Assembly: GCA_049999725.1 (NCBI GenBank)
Contig: JBNGIS010012783.1
Span: forward strand, 1 to 22,271
DNA from: Haplomitrium mnioides
Lineage: Eukaryota > Marchantiophyta > Haplomitriopsida > Calobryales
Length of the DNA: 22,271 nucleotides
Direction: 5' to 3'
How positions within the stretch are numbered: position 1 is the stretch's first letter; each line of letters begins with the position of its first letter. The notes under the pieces were generated by a model. It was not told where the DNA came from and searched no databases. It saw nothing but the letters and a program-made list of their open reading frames with translations. This document shows, in pieces, positions 1-11,490 of this stretch. A program made the translations under genes and the position numbers.

Positions 1-2640
1 TGTTCATGGTTCAAAGTAGCAGCTGTTGTTAGAGCTTCTCTTTATCATGGAAGGGACAACCACTTCAAAGAAATAGGTGTCTCAAATTAGGATAAACATG
101 TTGAGAGTTCTAAATGTTAGAACTTTTCTCTCTCCGAGAAGGGATAGCCACTTCAAAGAAAGACATGTCTCAAACTAGGAACATTATGTTGAGAATTCTA
201 AATGTTAGAACTTTTCTTTATCATGGAGAGGATAACCACTTTAGGGAAATGAGTGTCTCAAACTTGGAACAACATGTTGAGAATTTTAATTGTTGGAACT
301 TTTCTCTCTCATGGAGGGGATAACCACTTAAAGGAAATGAGTGTCTCAATCTAAGGAGAACATGTTGAGAACTCTAAATGTTAGAACTTTTCTCCATCAT
401 AGAGGGGAGAACCACTTCAAAGAAATGGGTGTCTCAATCTAGAAACAACATGTTTAGAATTCTAAATGTTAGAACTTTCATCTATTATGGACGAGATGAC
501 TACTTCAAAGAAATGGGTGTCTCAAACTTACGATAACATCTTGAAATTTCTAAATGCTAGAACGTTTTTCTATTATACGGGGATAACCACTTCAAAGAAA
601 TAGGTGTCTTAAACTAAGGAAAACATGTTGAGAATTCTAAATGTTGGAACATTTCTCCATCATGGAAGGGACAACAATTTCAAGGAAATAGGTTTCTCAA
701 ACTAAGAACAACATGCTGGGAATTTTAAATGTTGTTGCTTTCTTTTGTCATTGAGGGGATTACTACTTCAACAAAATGGGTATCTCAAGCTAGAAACAAT
801 GTGATGAGAACTTTAAAGAATAGAACTTTTCTCTATCATGGAGGGGATAACCATGCTAAGAAAATGGATGTCTCAATCTAGAAACAGCATGTTGAGATTT
901 CTAAATGTTAGAAATTTTCTCTATCATGGACGGGATAGCCACTTCAAAGAAAGAGGTGCCTCAAACTAGGAACAACATGTTGAGAAATATGAATGTTAGA
1001 ATGTTTCTCTATCATGGAGGGGACAACCGCTTCAAGAAAATAGATGTCTCAAACTAGGAACAACATGTTGAGAATTTTGAATGTTAGAACTTTTCTCAAT
1101 CATAAAGGGGATAACCACTTCAAGGAAATAGGTGTCTCAATCTATGAAGAACATGTTGAGAAATCTAAGTAAAAAATGTTCTCTATCATAGAGGGGATAA
1201 CCTTTTCAAGGAAATGAGTGTCTCTAGGAACAACATGTTGCAACTTTGAAATGGTGGAACTTTTCTCTATCTTGGAGGGCAAAACAAGTTCAAGGAAATG
1301 GGTGTCTTAATCTTGGAACAACATGGTGAGAATTGTAAATGTTACAACTTTCCTCTATCATGAAGGGGAGAACCACTTCATAGAAATGAGTGTCTTAAAC
1401 TAGAAATATCATGTTGAGAATTCTAATGTTATAACTTTTCTCTATTATGAAAGGGACAACCACTTCAAAAAAATTGGTGTCTCAAACTAGAAAAAACATG
1501 TTGAGAATTCTAAATGTTGGCATTTTTTTCTTTCATGGAGGGGAAAACCACTTCAGAGAAATGAGTGTCTCAATCTAGCAACAACATGTTGAGAATTTCT
1601 AAATGTTAGAACTTTTCTCTATCATAGAGTAGATAGCCACTTTAAAGAAATATGTGTCTCAAACTAGGAAAAACATGTTGAGAATTCTATATGCTAGAAC
1701 TTTTCTCTATGATGGAGGGGATGACCACTTCAAGGAAATGGGTGTCTCAAACCAAGATCAACATGTTGAGAATTTCTAAATGTTAGAACTTTTTGACATC
1801 AAGGAGGGGAAATCCACTTGAAAGAAATAGGTGTCCCAAACTAGGAATAACATGTTGAGAATTCTAAATGTTTGAACTTTTCTCTATCATGGAGGGGATA
1901 CCCAATTCATAGAAATAGGTGTCTCAAATTAGGAATAACATGTTGAGAATTCTAAATGTTAGAGCTTTTCTCTTTCATAGAGGGCAAAACAAATTCATGG
2001 AATTGGGTTTCTCAAATGAGGAACAACATGTTGAGAATTCTAGATGCTAGAGCTTTTCTCTATCATGGAAGGAATGACCAGTTCAAAGAAATAGGTGTCC
2101 CAAACATGGAAAATGATGTTTAAAATTCTAATTATCAGAACTATTCTCTATCATGGAGGGGACAACCACTTCAAAAAAGTAGGTATCTCAAACAAAAAGA
2201 AACATGTTTAAAATTCTAGATTTTAGAACTTTTCTCTGTCATTGAGGGGACAACTTCATACAACATATAGGTGTCTCAAACTAGGGACAAAAGGTTGAGA
2301 TTTTAAAATGTTTGAGCGTTTCTAAATCAGAGAGGGGACTACCACTTCACACAAATGAGTGTCTCAAACTATGAGTAGCATGTTGAGAATTCTAAATGTT
2401 GGAACTTTTCTCTCTTATGGAGGGGAAAACCACTTCAAAGAAACAGGTGTCTCAAACTAGAAATAGCATCTCAAGAATTCAAAATGTTGGAATGTTTCTA
2501 CATCATTGAGGGGACAACCACTTCAAAAAAATTGGTGTCTCAAACTAGGAATAGCATGTTAAGAATTCTAAATGTTAGAACTTTTCTCTATCATAGGGGG
2601 ACAACCACTTCAAAGAAATGGGTGTCTAAAACTAGGAACA

Positions 2641-2992
2641 ACATGATGAGAAATCTAAATGTTAGAACTTTTCTCTATCATGGAAGGAATAACCACTTCA
2701 AAGAAACGGGTGTTTAAAACCGAGAATAACACGTTTAGAAATCTAAATGCTAGAACGTTTTTCTATCAAAGAGGGGATAACCACTTCAAAGAAATGGGTG
2801 TCTTAAACTAGGAACAACATGATGAGAATTCTAAATGTTAGAACTTTTCTCTATCATGGAGGTAATAACCACTTTAAAGAAACGGGTGTTTGAAACCAAG
2901 AAAAAAATGTTTAGAAATCTAAATGCTAGAGCGTTTTTCTATCAAAGAGGGGATAACCACTTCAAAGAAATAGGTGTCTTAAACTAGGAAAG
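2641..2992 (+). repeat. Dimeric higher-order repeat, two 176-bp units
   Basis: Two neighbouring 176-bp units (2641-2816 and 2817-2992) share a set of variants that are rare elsewhere: 'ACATGATGAGAA' at the start, 'GAAACGGGTGTTT' in the first monomer, 'GTTTAGAAATCTAAATGCTAG' split between monomers, and 'TTTTTCTATCAAAGAGGGG' in the second. The offset is exactly two monomers, so a dimer was copied as one unit. Confidence 0.85.
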
Positions 2993-4789
2993 ACATGTTG
3001 AGAATTTTAAATCCTAGAGCGTTACTCTATCATGGAGGGGATCACAACTTCAAGGAAATGGGCTTCTCAAACTTGGAACAACATGTTGAGAACTATAAAT
3101 GTTAGAACTTTTCTCTATCATGGAGAGGAGAACCACTTCATAGAAATGGGTGTCTCAAGTTAGTAGTAGTATATTGAGAATTCTACATATTAGAACTTTT
3201 CGATGTTATGGAGGGAATAACCACTTGAAAGAAATTGGTGTCTCAAACTTGGAACAACATGTTGAGAACTCTATAAGTTAGGAGTTTTCTCTTTCATTGA
3301 GAGAAAACCCTAGTCAAAGAAATGAATGTCTCAATCTAGGAATAACATTATAAGAATTCCTAAATGTTAGAATTTTTCTCTATTGTGGAAGGGATAGCCA
3401 CTTCAAAGAAATAGGTGTATAAAACTAGGAAAAACATGTTGAAAGTTCTAAATGTTGGAACTTTTCTCTATCATAGAGGGGATAATTACTTAAAAGAAAC
3501 AAGTGTCTACAATATGTTCAAAATGCTAGATGTTAGAACTTTTCTCTCTCATAGAGGGGAAAAGCACTTCAAAGAAATGGGTGTCTCAAAGTAAGAACAA
3601 CATCTTGAGAATTCTAAATGTTTAAGCTTTTTTCTAACATGGAGGGGGCAACCACCTAAGAGAAATCGGTGTCTCAAACTATGAACAACATGTTAAAAAC
3701 TCTAAATGTTAGAAATTTTCTCTATTATGAAGGGGACAACCACTTCAAACATATAGACAACTCAAACTAGAAAAAACACGTTGAGATTTCACAATGTTAG
3801 AACTTTTCACTGTTATGGAGGGGATAACCACTGGAAATGAATGGATGTCACAAATTAGAAATAACTTGTTGAGAATTCTAAAGGTTAGAATGTTTCTCAA
3901 TCATGGAGGGGATAAACACTTTAAAGAAATGAGTGTCTCAAACTCAAAATAACATGTTGAGAATTCTAAATGTTTGAACTTTTGTCTATCATAAAGGGAA
4001 TAATCACTTCAAAGAAATAGGTGTCTCAAACTAGGGAAAACATGTTGAGAATTCCACATTTTAGAACTTTTCTACATCATCAAGGGGACAACAACTTCAA
4101 GAAAATGAGTGTCTCAAACTAGGAACAACATGTTGAGAATTGTAAATGTTACAACTTTTCTCTATCATGGAGGGGAGAACCACTTCAAGGAAATGGGTGT
4201 CTCAAAGCAAGAATAGCATATTTAGAGTTCTAGACGTTGGAACTTTTCTTGATGATGGAGGGGACAGCCACTTCAAGGCAATAGGAGTCTCAAACAAGGA
4301 ACAACATGTTGAGAGTTCTAAATGTTAGAACTTTCTCTATCATGGAGGGGATGACCACCTCAAAGAAATGGGTGTCTCAAACTAGGAAAAACATGTTGAG
4401 AATTGTAATTGTTAGAACTTTTCTCTATCATGGAGGCAATAACCACTTCAAAGAAATAGGTGTCTCAAATATAGAATAGCATGTTGCAAATTCTCAATGT
4501 TAGAACTTTTCTCTATCATGGAGGGGACAACCATTTCAAACATATAGATGTCTCAAACTAGGAACAATATGTTGAGATTTCTAGATACTAGAACCTTTCT
4601 CTATCATGGAAAGGATAACCACTTTAAAGAAATAAGTGTTTCACACTAGGAATAACATGTTGAGAATTCTAAATGTTAGAAATTTTCTCTATTATGGAGG
4701 GGAAAACCACTTCAAAGAAGTGGGTCTCTCAAATTAGGAACAACATGTCGAGGATCCAAATGATAGAACTTTTCTCTATCATGGAAGGG

Positions 4790-5669
4790 ACAACCACTTC
4801 AAAGAACTAAGTGCCATAAACTAGAAATAGCATGTTGAGAATTCTAAATGTTAGAACGTTTCTCTACCATGGAGGGGACAACCAGTTCAAAGAAATAGAT
4901 GCATCAAACTAGGAGCAACATGTTGATAATTCTAAATGTTAGAACTTTTCTCTATCATAGAAGGGATAAGCACTTCAAAGGAATGGGTGTCTTAAATTTG
5001 AAGCAACATGTTGATAATTCTAAATGTATGATCTTTTCTCTATTAAGCAAGGGATAACCACTTCAAGAAAACGGGTCTTTCAAACGAGAAACACCATGTT
5101 GAGAATTCTAAATGTTAGAAGTTTTCTCTTTCATGGACGTGATAACCACTTGAAAGAAATTGGTGTCTCAAACCAAGAACAATATGTTGAGAATTCTAAA
5201 TGTTAGTACGTTTCCCTATCATGGACGAGACAACCACTTCAAACAAATTGGTGTCTCACACTAGGAATAGCATGCTGAGAAGTATTTATGTTAGAACGTT
5301 TCTCTACCATAGAGGGGACAACCCCTTCAAAGAAATGGATTCATCAAACTGGGAGCAACATGTTGAGAATTCTAAATGTTAGAACTTTTCTCTATCATAG
5401 AAGGGATAAGCACTGCAAAGGAATAGATGTCTGAAATAAAAAGTAACATGTTGATAATTCTAAATGTAAGATCTTTTCTCTATTATGCAAGGGATAACCA
5501 CTTCAAGGAAATGGGTGTTCCGAATGAGGAACACCATGTTGAGAATTCTAAATATTAGAACTTTTCTCTATCGTTGACGTGATGACCACTTCAAGGAAAT
5601 TGGTGTCTCAAACCGAGAAAACAAGTTGAGAATTGTAAATGTTAGAACTTTTTTTTTATCATAGAGGGG
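4790..5669 (+). repeat. Pentameric higher-order repeat, two ~440-bp units
   Basis: Several diagnostic variants recur at exactly 440 bp, i.e. five monomers: 'TCTCTACCAT' at 4861 and 5301, 'CTAGAAATAG'/'CTAGGAATAG' at 4821 and 5261, a 'TATTAAGCAAGGG'/'TATTATGCAAGGG' monomer at 5041 and 5481, and 'GGACGTGAT'/'TGACGTGAT' at 5131 and 5571. The second unit has a short deletion near its right end (about 5627), and the outer limits are approximate. Confidence 0.85.
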
Positions 5670-6239
5670 ATAACCACTTCAAAACAAATAGTGTGTCAAA
5701 CTAGGTACAACATCTTGAAAATTGTAAAGGTTGGAACTTTTCTCTATCATGGAGGGAACAACCACTTCAAACATATAGGTGTCTTAAACTAAGAACAATA
5801 TGTTGAGATTTCTAAATGTTATAACTTTTCTCTATCATGGAGGGGACAACCATTTCAAAGAAATGAGTTTCTTAAACTAGGAATAGCACGTTAAAAATTC
5901 TAAATGCTGAAACTATTCTCTTTTATAGATGGGAAAACCACTTCAAAGAAATGGGTGTCTCAAGCTAGGAATAACATGTTAAGAATTTCTAATGTTAGAA
6001 CTTTTATCTATCATGGAGGGGACAACCACTTCAAAGAAATGGATGTCTCAAACAAGGAATAACATGTTGAGATTTCTAAATGTTAGAACTTCTCTCTATT
6101 ATAGAGGGGACAACCACTTCAAAGAAATGAGTCTCTCAAACTAGGAATAGCATGCCAAGACTTCTTAAAGTTGGAACTATTCTCTTCTATAAAGGGGAAA
6201 GCCACTTCAAAGAAAAGGGTGTCTCAAACTAGGAAAAAC

Positions 6240-7690
6240 ATGTTGAGAATTCTAAATGTCAACATTTTTCTCTTTCATGGAGGGGCTAGATACTTCAAAG
6301 AAATGGGTGTCTCACATAGAAACAACATGTTGCAAATTCTAAATGTTTGAAGTTGTCTCTATCATGAAGGGAGCAACCACCACTTCAAAGAAATATGTGT
6401 CTCAAACTATGAAAAACATGTTGAGATTTCTAAATGTTGGAACGTTTCTCCATCATGAAGGGGATACCCACTTCAAAGGAATGGGTGTCTCAAACTTAGA
6501 AAAACATGTTGAGAATTCTTAATGTTAGCACTTTTCTCTTTCATGAAGGGGACAACCACTTCAAATAAATAGGTATCTCAATATAGGAACAACATTTTGG
6601 GAATTCTAAATGTTGGAACTTTTCTCTAGCATAGAGGGGACAACCACTTCAAAAAAACACGGGTCTTATTCTAGTAAAAACATGTTGAGATTTCTAAATG
6701 TTGGAGCTTTTGTGTGTCATAGAAGGGATAACCACTTCAAGTAAATGGATGTATCAATCTAGGCACAACATGTTGAGAGTTCTAAATGCTAGAACATTTT
6801 TCTATTATGGAGGGGACAACCACTTCATTAAAATAGATGTCTCAAATTAGGAAAAACATGTTGGGAATTTTTAATGTTATAACTTTTCTCTATCATGGAG
6901 GGGATAACCACTCCAAAGAAATAGGTGTCTCAAACTAGGAAAAAATGTTGTGAATTCTAAATGTTAGAACTATTCTCTATCATCGAAAGGACAACAACTT
7001 CAAAGAAATAGGTGTCTCACACTTGGAGCAACATATTGGAATTCTCAATGTTAGAGCTTTCCTCAATCATGGAGGGGAAAACCACTTCAAAGAAATGGGT
7101 GTCTCAAACTAGAAACAACATGTTGATAATTCTAGATGTTTGCACTATTCTCTTTCATGGACACAACAATCACTTCAAAGAGATGGGTGTCTCAAACTTA
7201 AAACAACATGTTGCAAATTCTAGATGCTAGAACTTTCCTCTATTAAGAAGAGGACAACCACCTCAAAGAAATAGACGTCTTAAACTAAGAAAAACATGAT
7301 GAGATTTGTAAATGTTGGAAATTTTCTCTATGATCATGGAGGAGACAACCATATCAAAGAAATGGGTGTCTCAAAATAACAAAAAACATGTTGAGACTTC
7401 TAAATATTAGCACTTTTCTCTTTCATGGAAAGGATGAACACTTCAAATAAATGGGTGTTTCAAACTCGGAAGAATATGTTGAGAATTATATATGTTGAAA
7501 CTTTTCTCTAGCATGGAGGAGATAACCACTTCAAAGAAATAGGTGTCTCAAACTAGGAGAACCATATTGAGATTTCTAAATGTTCAAACTTTTGTGTATC
7601 ATGGAGGGGATAACCACTTCAAGGAAGTAGGTGTCTCAATCTATACACAACATGTTGAGAGTTCTAGTTGTTCAAATTTTTTCTATCATG
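6240..7690 (+). repeat. Long-period (~881 bp, ten-monomer) duplication within the satellite
   Basis: A series of monomer variants repeats at an offset of 881-882 bp: 'TGCAAATTCT' at 6331 and 7212, the 'TTAGCAC' monomer at about 6525 and 7407, 'TTTCTCTAGC' at 6621 and 7503, and 'TGTGTGTCAT'/'TGTGTATCAT' at 6711 and 7593. The order is kept across at least five markers, so a block of about ten monomers was duplicated and has since diverged. A third, weaker match to the 'CTCTTTCATGGACA' and 'TTGCGAATTC' monomers lies near 8090-8160. Edges are approximate. Confidence 0.7.
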
Positions 7691-7929
7691 GAGAGGACAA
7701 GGACTTCATAGAAATGGTTGTCTCAAATTGAGAATAGCATGTTTAGAACTTTAAATGTTGGAACGTTTCTTTATCATGGAGAGGATAACCACTTCAAAGA
7801 AATAGGTGTCTCAAACTAGCAACAACATAATGAGAATTTTTAATGTTAGAACAATTCTCTATCATGGAAGGGACAACCACTATAAAGAATTAGCTGTCAA
7901 ATTAGAAAAGGCATGTTGAGAATTCTATT

Positions 7930-7965
7930 TGTTGGAACTTTTCTCTATGGGTGTCTCAAACTAGC
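7930..7965 (+). repeat. Satellite monomer with ~29-bp internal deletion
   Basis: At about 7948 the sequence passes from 'TTTTCTCTAT' straight to 'GGGTGTCTCAAAC'. The stretch normally between them (CATGGAGG... through ...AAAGAAAT) is missing. Other shortened monomers were seen near 3509 (loss around GTGTCT|ACAATATG), 8861-8870 and 12560 (GAATTTATTTC, lacking the AAATGTTAGAAC stretch). Confidence 0.75.
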
Positions 7966-10811
7966 AATAGCATGTTGAAACTTTAAATTGTTACAACATT
8001 TCTCTCTCATGGAGAGGAAAACCACTTCAGAGAATTGGGTGTCTCAAACTAAGAACAACATGTTGACAATTCTAAACGTTTGAGCTTTTCTCTTTCATGG
8101 ACATGATAACCCTTTCAAAAAGATAGGTGTCTCAAACTTGGAACAACAAGTTGCGAATTCTATATGTAAGAACTTTTCTCTATGATAGACGGGATATTCA
8201 CTTCAAAGAAAGGTGTTTTAAAGTAGAAAAAACCTATTGAGAATTGTAAATGTTGGAACTTTTCTCTATCATCGAGCGGACTACCACTTCAAAGAAATGG
8301 GTGTCTCAAACTTGGAACAACATGCTGAGAATTATAAATGCTAGAACTTTTTTCTATCATGGTTGGGACAACCACTTCAAGGATATGGGTATCTCAATCT
8401 AGGAACAACATGTTGAGAATTCTAAATAATAGAACTTTTCTCCATCATCAAGGGGAAACCATTTTATAGAATTGCACGTATCAAACTAGGAATAACATGT
8501 TGAGAATTCAAAATGTTAGAAATTTTCTCTATCATGGAGGGGATAACCACCTTAAGCAAATAGATGTGTCAGAGTAGGAACAACATGTTGAAAATTCTAA
8601 ATGCTAGAATGTTTCTCTATCATGGAGGGGACAACCACTTCAAAGAAATGGGTGTCTCATACTAAGAACAACAAGTTGAGAATTTAAAATGTTAGAACTT
8701 TTCTCTTTCACTGAGGAGACAACCACTTCAAATAAATGGGTGTCTCAAACTAAGAACAACATGTTGCAAATTCCAAATGTTAGAACTTTTCTCTAACATG
8801 GAGGGGACAACCACTTCATAGAAATAAGTGTCCTAAGCTAGGAACAACGCGTTAAGAACTGCAATTGTTCTCCATCATGAAGGGGATAGCCACTTCAAAA
8901 TACAGGTGTCTCAAACTTGAAAAAACATGTTCACAATTCTAAATGTTAGAGCTTTTCTGTATCATGGAAGGGACAACCACTCCAAGGAAATGGGTTTCTC
9001 AAACAAGGAACAACTTGTTGTGAATTCTAAATGTTAGAAGTTTTTTCTATCATGGAGGGGATAACTACTTCAAGGAAATGAGTGTCTAAAATCTAGGAAC
9101 AACATGTTGAGAACTCCAAATACTAGAAATTTTCTGTGTGATGAAAAGGACTACCACTTCAAGGAAGTGAGTGTCTCAATCTAAGAACAACAAGTTGAGA
9201 ATTCTAAATGTTGGAACATTTCTCTATCATGGAAGGGATCACCACTTCAAAGAAATGTGTGTCTCAAATTAGGAACGAGATTTTGAGATTTTTAAATGCT
9301 AGAACTTTTCTTAATCATGGAGAGGATAACCACTTCAAAGAATTTGATGTCTCAATCTAGAAGCCACATGTTGAGAATTCTACAACCTAGAACTTTTCTC
9401 TATTATGGAAGGGATAACCACTTCAAAGAGATAGATGTCTCAAACTAGGAAAAACACGTTGAGAGTTCTAAATGTAAGAACGTTTCTCTATCATGGAGAG
9501 GATGACCACTTTAAAAAAATGGGTGTCTCAATCTAGGAACAACATGTTGAGAATTCTATATCTTAGAACTTTTCTCTATCATGGAGGCGATAATCACTTG
9601 AAAGAAAAAGGTGTTTCAAACCACGAACAACATATTGAGAATTCTAAATGTTGGAACTTTTCTCTATCATGGAGGGGTTGACCACTTCAAAGAAATGGAT
9701 GTCCCAAACTAGGAACATGTTAAGAATTCTAAATATTAGAACGTTTTCTCTATCATGGAGAAGATAACCACCTCAAAGAAGTGGGTGTCTCAACCTAGGA
9801 AAAACATGTTGAAAATTTTAAATGTTGGAACTTTTCTTTGTGATGAAGGTGATAACCACTTCAAAGAAATGGATGTCTCAAATTAAGAATTGCATATTGA
9901 GAATTCCAAATGTTGGAATTTTTCTCTATCATGGAAGGGACAACCACTGCAAACAAATGGGTGTCTCAAACTAGAAACAACATGTTGAGAACTCTAAATG
10001 TTAAGACTTTTCTCTATCATGGAGGGGAAAACAACTTCAAAGAAATGGGTGTCTTAAACTAGGAACAACATGTTGAGAATTCCAAATGTTTGACCTTTTC
10101 TCTATCATAGAGGGGACAACCACTTCAAAGGAATGGGTGTATCAAATTAGGAACAATATATTTAGAATTCTAAATGCTAGAACTTCTCTCTATCGTATAG
10201 GGGACAACCACTTCAAGGAAATGGGTGTCTAAAACGTGGAACAACATGTTGAGAATTCTAAATCTTAGAACTTTTCTTTATCATAGAGGGGATGACCACT
10301 TCAAAGAAATGGGTGTGTCGAACTAAGAACAACATGTTGAGAATTCTAAATGTTAGAACCTTTCTTTATCATGGACATGTTAACCATTTCAAAGACACAT
10401 GTGTCTCAAACTAGGAAAAACATGTTGAAAATTCTAAATGTTTGAACTTTTCTCTATCATGGAGGGGACAACCACTTCAAACATACAGTTCTCTCAAACT
10501 AGGAAAAACATGTTGAGAATTCTTAATGTTTGAACTTTTCTCTTTCATAGGGGGGACAATCACTTCAAGGAAAGGAGTGTCTCAAACTAGGAACAATAAA
10601 TTGGGGATTTGAAATGCTAGATCTTTTCTCTTTCATGGAAATGACAACCACTTCAAAGAAATGGGTGTCTCAATCTAGGAACAACATAGTGAGAATTTTA
10701 AAATGTTTGAATGTTTCTCTATTGTAAAGGGGACAACCACTTCAAAGAAAAGAGTGTCTCAAACTATGAGCAACATGTTAAGAACTGTAAATGTTGGAAC
10801 TTTTTTCTAAC

Positions 10812-10851
10812 ATCAAGGGGACAACCACTTTATCAAGGGGACAAGCACTTC
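10812..10851 (+). repeat. 20-bp duplication inside one satellite monomer
   Basis: 'ATCAAGGGGACAACCACTTT' (10812-10831) is followed at once by 'ATCAAGGGGACAAGCACTTC' (10832-10851). This makes the monomer about 20 bp too long and shows that slippage or replication error acts within monomers as well as between them. Confidence 0.85.
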
Positions 10852-11379
10852 AAAGAAATGGGTGTCTAAAACTAAGAAAAACATGTTGAGATCTCTTAAT
10901 GTTAGAAATTTTTTATATCATTGAGGGGATAACCACTTCAAAGAAATGTGTGTCTCAAACTAAGAACAACATGTGAAGAAATCTAGATGCAAGAATTTTT
11001 ATCCATGATGGAGGGGAAAACCATATCAAACAAATGTGTGTCTCAAACTAGCAATAATATGTTGAGAGTTCTAAATGTTAGAACTTTTCTCTATCATGGA
11101 ATGGATAACCACTTCAAAGAAATAGGTGTCTCAAACTAGGAAGAAGATGGTGAGATCTCTAAATGTTAGAATGTTTCTCTGTCATGGAGGGGACAACCAC
11201 TTCAAAGAAAAGGATGTCTCAAACTAGGAAAAACATTTTCATAGTCTAAATGTTAAAACTTTTCTTTACCATAGAGGGGATAGCCCGTTCATATAAAGAA
11301 GTGTCTCAAACTAGAAACAACATGTTGAGAGTTCTAAATGTTACAACTTTTCTCTATGATGAAGAGGACAACCACTTCA

Positions 11380-11490
11380 AAGAATGGGTGTCTCAAACTA
11401 AGAAAAACACCATAAGAACTCTAAATGTTAGAAAGTTTCTCTATCATGGGGGGAAAACCCACTTCAAAGGAATGGATGTCTCAAACTAGG
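11380..11490 (+). repeat. Variant satellite monomers also found right of the island
   Basis: This monomer has a non-standard start ('ACACCATAAGAACTC' in place of ACATGTTGAGAATTC) and the distinctive middle 'GGGAAAACCCACTTCAAAGG' at 11451. A monomer with the same middle at 20918 also has a disturbed start ('ACATAATAAAGACTT'). Both are preceded, by one or two monomers, by a copy with a 1-bp loss ('CAAAGAATGGGTG'). They are probably relatives from one duplication. Confidence 0.55.
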
